A stretch of 64,000 bases of DNA from Bacillota bacterium (GTDB taxonomy: Bacteria > Bacillota > Clostridia > Acetivibrionales > DSM-1351), in contig JAEWOH010000025.1 of assembly GCA_023460955.1 (NCBI GenBank), positions 37,953-101,952 on the forward strand, in the 5' to 3' direction. This document shows, piece after piece, positions 1 through 9,389 of this stretch; position 1 is the stretch's first letter; every line of letters starts with the position of its first letter. Below the pieces are notes generated by a model. It did no database searches. It had not been told where the DNA came from and worked only from the letters and a program-made list of their open reading frames with translations. The position numbers and the translations under genes were made by a program.

Positions 1-101
1 TTACTGGTGAGTCACAGAATTTTAACATAAACCACAATGGGTATATAGCTGAGATAATTAAATAGTAAATTGGGAAAATAATAAATAATAAAAATAATAA
101 A

Positions 102-149
102 AAAATAATATTCGCATGTCTAATTACCGGGACATGCGAATATTATTTT
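102..149. terminator. 19-bp perfect hairpin, likely bidirectional terminator
   Basis: Arms at 102-120 and 131-149 are exact inverted repeats of 19 bp around a 10-nt loop. Read leftward the stem is followed by a T/A-rich tract; read rightward its own 3' arm ends in TTATTTT. It lies about 80 bases before the first gene, so it probably ends transcription of a gene left of the window. The rest of 1-226 shows no gene. Confidence 0.6.
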
Positions 150-226
150 CCGCCGAATTGAAATATATAGTACAAAATAGTAATATAAAGGGGTAACTAT
201 TGGGATTCTAATTTGGGAGGTTAAGT

Positions 227-1264
227 GTGAACAATATAGATAATCAGTACTTAGAAACAAAAAAATACCCAGGTCCTGTGGCAGCAGGAATATTTTTTTC
301 TCTGACAACAATTTTTATGACATATGGTGCAGCTATTCTGCCTTTTAAAAACGCATATCTGAGGAGCGGTGCGGGAGAAGTAATATTTGTCCTGCTGCCT
401 GCACTGATTTTTCTTGTAGCGGGCAGGTACAACCTTAAGGACACATTAAAACTCAGAAGGACAAAACCTATTAACTATGTAATTGTAGTATTTATGATGA
501 TGTTTGCACTGCCGGTGGTTGGAGTTCTTAATGCGATCGCTCTGGGAATTATCCGCTTGATTTTTGGAAGGAACCTGCCTATCCCGAGTCTGGATATATC
601 AGATATTCCCACCCTTCTTATTGCACTTCTGGTCATAGGAGTATCTGCTGCTGTATGTGAAGAAACACTTTTCAGAGGTTTAATCAGTAAAAGCTATAGC
701 TGCCTGGGTACCGTAGGATCGCTTGCTTTGACTTCGGTATTATTCGGTATACTTCACAGGGATCTACAAAAGATAATAGGTACCGCCCTGCTGGGTGCGC
801 TTATTGGCTTTATAGTATATAGGACAAAAAGCATTTATGCTGGAATGGCTGCACATTTTACAAATAATGCAATAGCTGTACTCCTTACTTATGCGTCATC
901 AAAAATGATTGAGAGAATGGACAATGTAGGAATTAATCAGATTGAAAACTTTGATTTTTCAAAAATACCTACTGCCTCATTAGTTATTGTTGCTGTGTTT
1001 TATGGCATATTATTTTTGGGGTGTCTTGGAGGCTTTATAGGATTGATGTATGCTTTTCTGAAATCAACTGAGGGAAGTTTTAGAGGAGCTTTGTACCAAA
1101 GTATTTCCCCGAAAAAAGAAAAGAAATTTGGCGTGGCAGCAGTTATAAGCGTACTGCCAGGCGTAATAATGATATTTTTTATATTTATTCGTCAAGTTCT
1201 TGAACTTATGGATGTAAAATCCGGGTTATTGTTTGACTTTATAAGGGCTATTGGCTTAAGCTAG
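227..1264 (+). CDS. CPBP-family intramembrane metalloprotease
   Basis: A 345-residue polytopic membrane protein of the CPBP (CaaX protease and bacteriocin-processing, Abi) family, which cleaves or binds substrates inside the membrane. The family motifs are visible: EExxxR at residues 145-150 (EETLFR), a histidine at 177 in the FGILH segment, and HFTNN at 210-214. Hydrophobic helices fill most of the chain. The start is GTG at 227, with GGGAGG at 215-220 six bases upstream. The gene converges on the helicase-loader gene and their 3' ends overlap by 9 bases with no terminator between. The substrate is unknown; family members act in prenyl-protein processing, bacteriocin self-immunity or signalling, and nothing nearby decides which. 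Confidence 0.85.
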   Translation: MNNIDNQYLETKKYPGPVAAGIFFSLTTIFMTYGAAILPFKNAYLRSGAGEVIFVLLPALIFLVAGRYNLKDTLKLRRTKPINYVIVVFMMMFALPVVGVLNAIALGIIRLIFGRNLPIPSLDISDIPTLLIALLVIGVSAAVCEETLFRGLISKSYSCLGTVGSLALTSVLFGILHRDLQKIIGTALLGALIGFIVYRTKSIYAGMAAHFTNNAIAVLLTYASSKMIERMDNVGINQIENFDFSKIPTASLVIVAVFYGILFLGCLGGFIGLMYAFLKSTEGSFRGALYQSISPKKEKKFGVAAVISVLPGVIMIFFIFIRQVLELMDVKSGLLFDFIRAIGLS

Positions 1265-2272
1265 GCTACGAATATCCCTTCCTGCCAGCACCAACCTGTC
1301 AAAGTGCCCCATGATTCTAGAGGCTATACGCTCTGTGTAAAGGTCAAAGAGCTTCTTAGGGCCAAGGTTTGTTGATATAATGGTTTTACAGGCCGAAATA
1401 CTATTATTAGCCTGACGAGTATTGAGAATATTCAACAGCTCGGCATATCTTGCATCACTTATTGGTTCCGTACCAAGGTCGTCGATAATCAAAAGCTCCA
1501 CGTTGAATATGCTCTGATACTTATCATCGTTATAGTTTTCTTCTTTATAGGCCAGCATTTTATGCTCAGTTATAATATCAAACAATACCGGGGCTGTCAG
1601 ATACAATACAGTTCTTCCCTCATTAAGCAGCTTTCTGGCAATACATAATGATAAAAAGGTTTTTCCTACTCCTGTTCTTCCGCTGAAAAACAGGTTTTTG
1701 CTTTCGGGATTGTCCAGATTTAAGGTGAAATCAATACAGGCATTTTTTATATTAATTATATTCTCACGGGGAGATATTGCTATACCGTACCTCTCGGAAT
1801 CTACTTCCTCGGGATAGAGCTCCTCATTAAAAGTTTCAAAGCTTTCAGAACCATTCAGACTTATATTTGAACGTGCGAACAGATGATTTATTATTTGCTG
1901 TTTGTAGCAGGAACATCTTTGTGAACCGGAGGAATCTATAATATATCCGGTATCACTGCACTTTTCACACTCAAAACGGAGTTTGAATATATCCGGACTG
2001 ATATTGTTTGACTCAAGTAAGGTCTTCTTTTCCTCTGCAAGTATTCGGAGATTATGTTCAAGCTCAGCAACAAGAGGAGTAGAGGAAGCTCCATTTGAGG
2101 TCAGGATAAGGCGGTTATACTTAATTCCTAAAAAGCTTATTTCGCTATCTATTTCAAAGAGCCTTGGAAGCTTGGAATACACTTGAGCTTTTCTCTCTGA
2201 AGCCTGATCGGCCGATAATTTTTGCCTTCGTTCATATTCTCTTGCTATAGTATTATGTATATCTCTATTCAT
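1256..2272 (-). CDS. dnaC: DnaC/DnaI-type replicative helicase loader (AAA+ ATPase)
   Basis: A 338-residue AAA+ ATPase expected to load the DnaB helicase during replication initiation or restart. The N-terminal region carries a cysteine cluster (C102, C105, C120, C122) typical of the zinc-binding part of DnaI-like loaders. Walker A is GRTGVGKT at 198-205, Walker B LLIIDD at 260-265, and a sensor-1-like IISTN lies at 298-302. It follows the DnaD-like gene by 33 bases on the same strand, so the two form a primosome pair. IstB transposition helpers share the ATPase fold, but the zinc cluster, the DnaD partner and the absence of a transposase favour a chromosomal loader. Confidence 0.88.
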   Translation of the reverse strand: MNRDIHNTIAREYERRQKLSADQASERKAQVYSKLPRLFEIDSEISFLGIKYNRLILTSNGASSTPLVAELEHNLRILAEEKKTLLESNNISPDIFKLRFECEKCSDTGYIIDSSGSQRCSCYKQQIINHLFARSNISLNGSESFETFNEELYPEEVDSERYGIAISPRENIINIKNACIDFTLNLDNPESKNLFFSGRTGVGKTFLSLCIARKLLNEGRTVLYLTAPVLFDIITEHKMLAYKEENYNDDKYQSIFNVELLIIDDLGTEPISDARYAELLNILNTRQANNSISACKTIISTNLGPKKLFDLYTERIASRIMGHFDRLVLAGRDIRSLA

Positions 2273-2305
2273 ATTAACCCCTTAACCCCTAAAGCCCCTT
2301 ATAAC

Positions 2306-3304
2306 TTATGGTTTATTTGTGTTTGTAAAAAAGTTATTGTAATAATCCTCATTATATGTACGCTGCTCAAAGTTATCTCTTTGTGATTCCTTTTTGCCGT
2401 TCTTCTGAGCTGATTGGCCGTTCTGTGCATTTTGATACTGAGCCTTTAAACTTGACTCATATCCCAGGATTTCCTGAGCATTAAGAAGGCCCAGGTCATG
2501 CCATTTTGTAAGAACATTATTCAGATACTTAAAGTCAGGATTAGTCTTTCCAACAGTTTTTTTGAGGGCAAGTTCAATTACATCCATATCGTATTTATAT
2601 TCTATAACCCACTTTTCTACAAATTCATTTTCGTACTCTGTAAGTGCCCTTCTAAGTCGTAGCTTTTTAATAATAGTCCCTTTGATACCCCTTACCTGGG
2701 ACATTTCTTCAAAATACTTCTCCAGGTCAAAAAAGTTCTGAATACCGCGTCTGTGCCAGTTTGACGCAACTGCCTCTATATAACCCTTGTGAAAGGTGTT
2801 ATTGTCATGGCAGTATTTAAAAAGCGTGTACATGACATCCGGCTCAAACTTATATATCGTAAACCAGTTATCTATTGTAAGATACCAGTTCGGAGGCATA
2901 AGTCCCTGAAAAAACTTTGAGTTTATAGCAGATAAAGTATTGTTTCTGTTTTTATTTTTCTCAAAATTTTCATTTGCCTGTTCTGGCGATGATACAGCTT
3001 TAAGGCGGTATATCCTGTTAGTCTCAGCTTCCTTGAGATCTATCAGCTTAATTTTGTCCTCAACCCAGCTAATTACTTCAAGGTTGTCTAAACTGGTCAG
3101 AGCAGCTTTTAGTTCATCCAAAGACAGGTTGAGAGTTTTGGACAGTTCATCTGTTGTGGCCTTTTTATTGTGCTTGCACAAAAACAACAGGTAAAGGTAA
3201 ACCTTTATACAGGTACTATCCATTGAAGGCATATACTGGCTGATAAAAATATCTGACACGGCTGTGTCGGAATACAGCAGCGACTTGTTGTCCTCAAAAT
3301 ACAT
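2306..3304 (-). CDS. DnaD/DnaB-domain replication initiation protein
   Basis: A 332-residue primosome protein related to Bacillus DnaD and DnaB. Residues about 25-90 look like a winged-helix domain. Two copies of the C-terminal DnaD domain follow, each with the YxxxIxxxW-type signature: YIEAVASNW at 175-183 and YLNNVLTKW at 260-268. The tail is rich in Gln, Asn and Lys and probably disordered. Such proteins remodel DNA at the origin or at stalled forks and recruit the helicase loader, matching the loader gene directly downstream. No good Shine-Dalgarno site is obvious before the ATG. The 3305-3561 gap up to ferritin is AT-rich and must hold divergent promoters, but none is clear. Confidence 0.85.
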   Translation of the reverse strand: MYFEDNKSLLYSDTAVSDIFISQYMPSMDSTCIKVYLYLLFLCKHNKKATTDELSKTLNLSLDELKAALTSLDNLEVISWVEDKIKLIDLKEAETNRIYRLKAVSSPEQANENFEKNKNRNNTLSAINSKFFQGLMPPNWYLTIDNWFTIYKFEPDVMYTLFKYCHDNNTFHKGYIEAVASNWHRRGIQNFFDLEKYFEEMSQVRGIKGTIIKKLRLRRALTEYENEFVEKWVIEYKYDMDVIELALKKTVGKTNPDFKYLNNVLTKWHDLGLLNAQEILGYESSLKAQYQNAQNGQSAQKNGKKESQRDNFEQRTYNEDYYNNFFTNTNKP

Positions 3305-3561
3305 TTATTTAATCCCCCATCCCGGTAAAAAACACTATAAATCAATATAAAAACACAATATTTAAGTAGTATTTAAAATATTTGATACTAAGATATTATA
3401 ACATACCCGGGAGGTTTTATATTTAATTTGTTTATCATTATGATTAAATAAGTGCATTTTATGGATAGTAAATTTTTCTAGTTTTAATTGTTTTAATATA
3501 ATTCCAGTAGGGTATAACTATATTATGAAAATTAAAGAAAAAGTCATATATGGAGGTATAC

Positions 3562-4077
3562 ATGCTAAACGAAAAAATAAATAAACTCTTGAATGAACAG
3601 ATACAAAAAGAATTTTATTCTGCATATTTATATCTTGGAATGGAAGCTTATTTCTCAAGTCTGAATCTGGATGGATTCGCAAACTTTTTCAGAGTACAGG
3701 TTCAGGAAGAACGTGATCACGCAATGAAATTTTTTAATTATATAAATCAGAAGGGAGGAAAAGTAGATTTATTACAAATTAACGCACCTGAAGCAAACTT
3801 TGAGTCAGCCGAAGAGATATTTGCACTGACCCTTGGGCATGAGCAGTTTGTTACTCAGTCAATATATAATATTGTAAATGCAGCATTGGATGAAAAAGAT
3901 CATGCTACAAATACCTTCCTTCAATGGTTTGTTACAGAGCAGGTTGAAGAAGAAGCAACAATGGAAAAATACCTGAAAAAGCTTCAGCTTATAAAGGATG
4001 ATCCAAACGGATTGTTTATGTTGGATGCGGAACTGGCACAGAGAGTTTATACTCCACCACCAGCAGGTACAATATAA
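3562..4077 (+). CDS. ftnA: Ferritin (bacterial non-heme, FtnA type)
   Basis: A 171-residue ferritin that oxidises Fe(II) and stores iron in a 24-subunit shell in the cytoplasm. Every ferroxidase-centre residue of E. coli FtnA is present at the same number: E17, Y24, E50, H53, E94 and Q127. The absence of a heme-ligand context argues against bacterioferritin. An ATG at 3550 is also in frame, but the GGAGG at 3552-3556 lies inside that extension and is correctly spaced for the ATG at 3562, which gives the normal ferritin N-terminus. The gene stands alone, divergent from the primosome pair. Confidence 0.95.
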   Translation: MLNEKINKLLNEQIQKEFYSAYLYLGMEAYFSSLNLDGFANFFRVQVQEERDHAMKFFNYINQKGGKVDLLQINAPEANFESAEEIFALTLGHEQFVTQSIYNIVNAALDEKDHATNTFLQWFVTEQVEEEATMEKYLKKLQLIKDDPNGLFMLDAELAQRVYTPPPAGTI

Positions 4078-4128
4078 AAGGACGGATGTTCCGGGTTGCC
4101 TCAAGTTTATAAGTTCATTATTACTACT

Positions 4129-4267
4129 AACCGTATTCTTTGCAGCTTTAGTGCCTGGCGATTGATTCTTTCAATCATACTCAGCGTATTAATGGTTTCG
4201 TGGTTGTTTATATATTATGTTTTTTATATCAACAATCGCCAGACACTAAAGCTGTAGGTGTACGGTT
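4129..4267. repeat. Long imperfect inverted repeat (about 139 bp)
   Basis: Arms 4143-4164 and 4233-4254 are inverted repeats matching at 21 of 22 positions, extended by an outer 7-bp pair (4129-4135 with 4261-4267). The 68-bp interior contains a small hairpin near 4160-4175. No coding sequence fits and no clear target-site duplication was found. It could be a palindromic miniature element or a structured RNA. With the terminator that follows it fills the 301-base gap between ferritin and oppA. Confidence 0.6.
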
Positions 4268-4297
4268 TTAATTTACAAATACGGTATGAAATCATAA

Positions 4298-4341
4298 AAA
4301 ACCTCCCGGGTTTCGGTATAGTCCGATTCACGGGAGGTTTT
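4298..4341. terminator. Bidirectional intrinsic terminator
   Basis: An 11-bp stem (4298-4308 with 4331-4341, core CCTCCCG/CGGGAGG) has a T-run on both strands. It lies 38 bases past the oppA stop on the minus strand and can also end ferritin transcription. Confidence 0.85.
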
Positions 4342-4378
4342 CATATATCATATTAAACCATAACTTGCGATATTAGAA

Positions 4379-5992
4379 CTATTTGAATGAAGCCCAGTTG
4401 AAGAGTACAAAACCAAGTTTTGTATTTACAATACCCTGGAGATTCTTATTAACTACAACAGGCTCAGTATAGAAGTACAGAGGAGCTATTGGAGCGTCAT
4501 CCATAAGAACCTTTTCAGCATCATGGAATAGCTGGATACGTTTTACTGCATCAGTTTCTTTTCTTGCTGCTGCAATCAATTCATCATACTTTGGATTGGT
4601 GTACTTTGCATTATTCTGACCGTTTCCGGTTGTGAATATATCCATAAAGGTTGATGGATCCATATAGTCACCGATCCAACCATTTCTGTTAATATTGTAA
4701 ACACCGTCTTTTCTTGACTGCTGGAATACATTCCATTCCTGAGCAAGGATTTCAACTTCAACACCGAGGTTTTCCTTCCACATCTGCTGTAATGCTTCAG
4801 CTACAGGTTCATGACCTGAACCGGAGTTTAAGCCGAAAGTAATCTTAGGAAGACCCTTTCCATCAGGGAAGCCTGCTTCAGCAAGAAGTTTCTTTGCTTC
4901 AGCTATATTCTTTTCATAATCTTCAGGTTTTACTGAAATATATTCTCCGGCGGTAGTTCTGAAGTCGGGATCTTGTTTAACATCAGCTATACCATAAGGG
5001 ATAAAGCCGGATGCAGGAGTTTCTCCGCCCTTCTTAACCTTTTCAACCAGATAGTTACGATCTATTGCCAAAGAGAAAGCCTTTCTTACTTTTGCATTAT
5101 CAAATGGAGCCTTGTTGTTTACCAGGTCCACATAGTAAGTTCCAAGGAGCGGTAATATCTTAAGGTTACCAGCTTCCTTTTCAGCAGCCAGTTCATCGGT
5201 AGGAATATTCTTTGCATAATCTACCTGGCCGTTTTTGAAGGCACTGAGAATAGCATTCTGGTCATTCATCAGGTACCATTCAATCTTAGGAGCTACGATG
5301 GAAGCCTTGTCCCAATATGTTTCACTTTTTTCAAATGTTATTTTTGAATCATGTTCCCAGCTTGTAAGCTTGTATGGTCCGTTTCCTATATAGGTTGCAG
5401 GATCAAGAGCCCACTTCTGAGGGTCCTTGGATACGATGTCTTCTCTCATAGGAACAAGTGCAGGGAATGCTACGATTTCTGTGAAGAATGGGCATGCATT
5501 CTCAAGAGTTACTTCCAGAGTTTTATCATCAACTGCTTTTACACCTAAGGTATTAACATCTGCTTCACCTGCATTGATTTTTTCACCATTCTTTATAAAG
5601 TAGATGTAATAAGCGTAGTCAGCAGCAGTATCCTTATTAACAGTCCTTTTCCAGGAATAAACAAAGTCATTTGCAGTTACGTCCTTACCGTCTGACCATT
5701 TTGCATCCTTACGAATGTGGAATGTCCAAACAAGTCCGTCCGCACTGGTTTCCCACTTTTCAGCTGTACCGGGAACGATGGAACCGTCCTTGCCGATTGT
5801 AGTCAAACCTTCAAAAGCATTTAAAATATAATTTCCGCCGTCAACCGCATTGTTAAGGGACGGGTCAAGAGTTTTAGGTTCGGAAGCTATTGTGGCACTG
5901 ATAGCCTTTTCTGAGCTGGATGAGCTTCCGCAGCCGGCAAATACAGTAATGATTGCCGTAAGTGCAAGAATAAGTGCTAATATTCTTTTCAT
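4379..5992 (-). CDS. oppA: Oligopeptide ABC transporter substrate-binding lipoprotein
   Basis: A 537-residue family 5 solute-binding protein anchored outside the membrane. The signal peptide ends in a lipobox (VFAGC), with the lipidated cysteine at residue 21 followed by a serine-rich linker. The body shows typical peptide-binding sequence, including the segment reading WSDGKDVTANDFVYSWKR. It is the last gene of the operon oppB-C-D-F-A; the 169-base gap before it may hold an extra promoter allowing higher expression of the binding protein. A GGGGG-type ribosome site precedes the ATG. Peptides are the expected ligand from family and gene order; nickel or dipeptides cannot be excluded. Confidence 0.93.
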   Translation of the reverse strand: MKRILALILALTAIITVFAGCGSSSSSEKAISATIASEPKTLDPSLNNAVDGGNYILNAFEGLTTIGKDGSIVPGTAEKWETSADGLVWTFHIRKDAKWSDGKDVTANDFVYSWKRTVNKDTAADYAYYIYFIKNGEKINAGEADVNTLGVKAVDDKTLEVTLENACPFFTEIVAFPALVPMREDIVSKDPQKWALDPATYIGNGPYKLTSWEHDSKITFEKSETYWDKASIVAPKIEWYLMNDQNAILSAFKNGQVDYAKNIPTDELAAEKEAGNLKILPLLGTYYVDLVNNKAPFDNAKVRKAFSLAIDRNYLVEKVKKGGETPASGFIPYGIADVKQDPDFRTTAGEYISVKPEDYEKNIAEAKKLLAEAGFPDGKGLPKITFGLNSGSGHEPVAEALQQMWKENLGVEVEILAQEWNVFQQSRKDGVYNINRNGWIGDYMDPSTFMDIFTTGNGQNNAKYTNPKYDELIAAARKETDAVKRIQLFHDAEKVLMDDAPIAPLYFYTEPVVVNKNLQGIVNTKLGFVLFNWASFK

Positions 5993-6161
5993 AAGATTAT
6001 ACCCCCTATTATTATTATTGAAATTGATATGAAGTCCAGTATTACAATAAATGTATTTTCCCTAGCATATAAGATTAATATACCATCCGCTTTCAAGCCA
6101 ATGTCGACCTCAAAGTATTGAAAGAATACCTGTTTTCTGTAATATGGAAAATTAACTTGTA

Positions 6162-7172
6162 TTATATTTTTCCTGCAAAGTGGCAGGCTACATAATGACC
6201 ATTGCCATGGTCCTTGAACTCAGGTACCTGCTGCGCACAGATATCCTTTGCATACGGGCATCTGGTTCTAAATTTACAGCCTGAAGGCGGATTTACAGGC
6301 GAAGGTATTTCACCCTTTAAAATAATCCTGTTTCTCTTCTTGGCAACTTCAGGGTTTGGTTCAGGGATAGCTGTAAGCAATGCCTGAGTATATGGGTGCA
6401 GAGGATTTTTATATAGCTCCTCAGATTCAACAAGTTCAACAATGTGACCGAGATACATTACGCCTACTCTGTCACAGGTGTGTCGTACAACACCAAGGTC
6501 ATGTGATATGAACAGGTATGTCAGATTCAACCTTTCCTGCATTTCTTCAAGAGTATTTATTATCTGGGCACGGATAGACACGTCCAAGGCTGATACAGGT
6601 TCATCACAGACAATAAATTCAGGCTCTACAGCGATAGCCCTGGCGATACCTATTCTCTGGCGCTGTCCTCCTGAGAATTCATGGGGATAACGTGAAGAAT
6701 GTTCGGTATTAAGGCCTACAAGTTTAAGAAGCTCTCTGATTTTTTCGGCTCTTTCCTTTTTTGAGCCTGACAACTTGTGTATGTCAAGAGCTTCACCAAC
6801 TATATCAGATACAGTCATTCTTGGATCTAGAGATGCGTAAGGATCCTGGAATATATACTGCATTTTTTTTCTGTAAGGAAGAAGTTTACCTCTTTGGAAC
6901 TTTGTTATATCAACACCCGAGAACTTTACCTGACCGCTAGTCGGGTCATAGATTCTGAGAATTGATCGGCCCAGAGTGGTCTTTCCGGAACCGGATTCAC
7001 CAACGAGACCGAGTGTTTCACCTTTATATATGTCAAAGGTTACGTCGTCCACCGCTTTTACTGATGCTTTTTCACCAAGATTATTTTTTATGTGGAAATG
7101 TTGCTTGAGATTTTTAACTTCTATTAAAACATTTTTTTTGTTACCAGAAGCCCTTGATTCAGCATTAGCCAT
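6162..7172 (-). CDS. oppF: Oligopeptide ABC transporter ATPase OppF
   Basis: A 336-residue ATPase that powers peptide uptake together with OppD. Walker A is GESGSGKT at 58-65, the signature is FSGGQRQRIGIARA, and Walker B runs into CDEPVSALD. The C-terminal oligopeptide-type extension carries the cysteine-rich motif GCKFRTRCPYA, whose homologues bind an iron-sulfur cluster. The gene overlaps oppD by 8 bases, so translation is coupled. A weak hairpin near 6113-6133 lies between its stop and oppA. Confidence 0.94.
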   Translation of the reverse strand: MANAESRASGNKKNVLIEVKNLKQHFHIKNNLGEKASVKAVDDVTFDIYKGETLGLVGESGSGKTTLGRSILRIYDPTSGQVKFSGVDITKFQRGKLLPYRKKMQYIFQDPYASLDPRMTVSDIVGEALDIHKLSGSKKERAEKIRELLKLVGLNTEHSSRYPHEFSGGQRQRIGIARAIAVEPEFIVCDEPVSALDVSIRAQIINTLEEMQERLNLTYLFISHDLGVVRHTCDRVGVMYLGHIVELVESEELYKNPLHPYTQALLTAIPEPNPEVAKKRNRIILKGEIPSPVNPPSGCKFRTRCPYAKDICAQQVPEFKDHGNGHYVACHFAGKI

Positions 7173-8172
7173 TGTTCTTTACCTCCACATTCCTGTTTAC
7201 TCTGCTGTCATACAACCAGCAGGTGGTTCTGTGACCATCCTCTTCGACGTACTCTTCAGGCAGATGATTGATACACACCTTAAGACAGCTCTCGCACCTT
7301 GGTGCAAAAGCGCAGCCCTTGGGAAGGTTCAGAAGATCAATTGGGTTTCCTTTGATTGGTATGAGCTTTTCGCCCTTCTTGTTAAGGTCAGGCAATGAGC
7401 GTATAAGACCCTTTGTGTATGGATGGCGGGGAGCATGAAAAATGCTGTAAACGGTTCCCTGCTCAACAATTTTTCCTCCGTACATTACAATTACGTCATC
7501 TGCCATATCGGCTACTATACCAAGGTCATGGGTTATTAATACTATAGCCATGCCTGTTTTTTTCTGTATATCCTTTAGAAGTTCAAGTATCTGAGCCTGA
7601 ATAGTAACATCAAGTGCAGTAGTAGGCTCATCTGCTATAAGCAGCTTCGGGGAGCCTGCAAGTGCCATTGCAATCATAGCTCTTTGGCGCATTCCGCCCG
7701 AGAACTCGTGCGGATACTGCTCAAGACGCTTTTCAGGTTCATTTATACCAACCAGAGATAGAAGCTCAATGGAACGTTTTTTAACTTCCTCTTTTGGAAT
7801 CTTTCCGTATTTGTGGTACAAGGATTCTGCAATTTGGTTTCCTATAGTGAATACTGGATTCAGACAAGTCATAGGGTCCTGAAAGATCATTGCTACCTCA
7901 TTGCCCGCGAAATTAAGTCTTTCGGCCTTGGACATTGAGGAAACGTCCTTTCCGTCAAAGGTAATGTTTCCGCCAACAATTCTTCCGGGCTTGTCAATCA
8001 GGCCCATAATTGAATAGGAGGAAACACTTTTTCCTGAACCGGATTCACCAACTATTCCAAGAACCTTACCCGGTTCAAGAGTATAGCTGACACCATTGAC
8101 AGCTTTAACCTCTCCAGCCGGTGTAAAAAAGGAAACCTTTAAATCATTTATTTTAAGTAATTCTTTGCTCAT
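7165..8172 (-). CDS. oppD: Oligopeptide ABC transporter ATPase OppD
   Basis: A 335-residue ATPase partner of OppF. It has Walker A GESGSGKS, signature FSGGMRQRAMIAMAL, Walker B LLIADEPTTALDV, and the C-terminal oligopeptide-type cysteine motif (GCAFAPRCESC). The ATG at 8172 has a GGAG site 7 bases upstream. That site sits directly behind a short GC-rich stem-loop also seen before several other genes in this window. A 196-base gap separates it from oppC, which is unusual inside an opp operon. Confidence 0.94.
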   Translation of the reverse strand: MSKELLKINDLKVSFFTPAGEVKAVNGVSYTLEPGKVLGIVGESGSGKSVSSYSIMGLIDKPGRIVGGNITFDGKDVSSMSKAERLNFAGNEVAMIFQDPMTCLNPVFTIGNQIAESLYHKYGKIPKEEVKKRSIELLSLVGINEPEKRLEQYPHEFSGGMRQRAMIAMALAGSPKLLIADEPTTALDVTIQAQILELLKDIQKKTGMAIVLITHDLGIVADMADDVIVMYGGKIVEQGTVYSIFHAPRHPYTKGLIRSLPDLNKKGEKLIPIKGNPIDLLNLPKGCAFAPRCESCLKVCINHLPEEYVEEDGHRTTCWLYDSRVNRNVEVKNNG

Positions 8173-8368
8173 ATAATCTCCTATCTACGCGCGCAGCGTG
8201 TATACATTTAGTAATGAAAAGCCGCTTGCGGTTTTTCGATGCGTGAAAAGTAAGATAAAATATTCTATTATATTTTTCACGCTACCTCCATCTCGCTGTT
8301 TTGCACATTTATCTTGCCATGCTGTTACTTTACTATCACAGCGGACACACCAAAATATAGATTTATTT
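8173..8368 (-). promoter_or_regulatory. Structured oppC-oppD intercistronic region
   Basis: The gap holds three hairpins, in minus-strand order. The first is a 9-bp perfect pair GCGTGAAAA/TTTTCACGC (8274-8282 with 8241-8249). The second is a compact GC stem around 8217-8236, followed on the minus strand by four T residues and resembling a weak terminator. The third is the CGCGTAGATAGGAG-type stem-loop (8178-8204) that carries the oppD ribosome site. No coding sequence was found. Partial termination or mRNA processing between the permease and ATPase genes is inferred. Confidence 0.5.
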
Positions 8369-9370
8369 TTACTTCTTCATTCGTGGGTCCAATGCATCTC
8401 TCAGACCATCTCCGAAGAGGTTCATGGACAGAATGATTATACTTATTGTCGCAGCCGGGAAAACCAACATATAAGGGTAGGAATATATACCCTTCAGAGC
8501 CATTTGTGACAAAGAGCCAAGTGATGCCATAGGAATTGAAACACCTAAACCTATAAAGCTCAGGAAGGATTCAACAAATATTGCTTCAGGAATTTTTAAG
8601 GTTGCAACTACTATGATCTGACCAATACAGTTTGGTATCAGGTGCTTTAAAATAATATCCTTGCTGCTGGCTCCCAGAACCTTTGCAGCCAATACGTATT
8701 CCTGCTCCTTTAAAGCGAGTATCTGACCGCGCACTATTCTGGCCATATCAACCCAGTAAAGTAAAGCCAGAACGAAGAATATACTAATTAAACCAACGCC
8801 TAGACCCCTTAAAAATTGGGGAGAGTTTGAAGAAGAAAGAAATTTATCAATTGGATCTTTAAGTACAACCTGTAATAGAATAACAATCAGAATTGTCGGA
8901 ACAGAATATACTATATCAACAATTCGCATCATTACAATATCCACCCAACCGCCAAGAAAGCCTGAAATGGCACCATACAAAATACCTATTATAGATATCA
9001 TTATTGCTGCAACAATACCTACTGCCAAAGAAATCCTGGCACCTATCATGGTTCTGGTGAAGAGGTCTCTTCCAAGGCTGTCGGTACCGAATATATGTTG
9101 TGCATTAGGTGAAAGGTTCTCGCTTCCCTTGATTATCTGATCATAAGAATAGGGTGAAACCATCGGTCCAATTATTGCTGCGAGAACAACCAGCATAATA
9201 ACTATAAGTGATCCCATAGCAACCTTGTTGGCTCTGAGCCTTTTCCATGCATCTCGCCAGTAGCCTACTGAAGGACGCATAACTTCAGCCGTTGCCTTCT
9301 CACTTTCAGAGGCCGGCACAAACAAATTATTATCTAAAACATCTAAATTATTCATCATATTAGTCTCCAT
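8369..9370 (-). CDS. oppC: Oligopeptide ABC transporter permease OppC
   Basis: A 333-residue inner-membrane permease. A cytoplasmic N-terminal stretch of about 45 residues precedes the first helix (VAMGSLIVIMLVVLAAIIG), as in OppC proteins. The EAA-type loop that contacts the ATPases reads ILALKEQEYVLAAKVLGASS. The gene starts 19 bases after the oppB stop. The ATG at 9370 is used here; another ATG at 9358 has a closer GGAGA and could be the true start. It pairs with OppB to form the peptide channel. Confidence 0.92.
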   Translation of the reverse strand: METNMMNNLDVLDNNLFVPASESEKATAEVMRPSVGYWRDAWKRLRANKVAMGSLIVIMLVVLAAIIGPMVSPYSYDQIIKGSENLSPNAQHIFGTDSLGRDLFTRTMIGARISLAVGIVAAIMISIIGILYGAISGFLGGWVDIVMMRIVDIVYSVPTILIVILLQVVLKDPIDKFLSSSNSPQFLRGLGVGLISIFFVLALLYWVDMARIVRGQILALKEQEYVLAAKVLGASSKDIILKHLIPNCIGQIIVVATLKIPEAIFVESFLSFIGLGVSIPMASLGSLSQMALKGIYSYPYMLVFPAATISIIILSMNLFGDGLRDALDPRMKK

Positions 9371-9389
9371 TCCGTTTTTTCACCTACTC

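Noticed and set aside
1256..2272. IstB transposition helper of an IS21 element
   Set aside because: No istA transposase or inverted repeats nearby; the zinc cysteine cluster and the DnaD-like partner indicate a chromosomal helicase loader.
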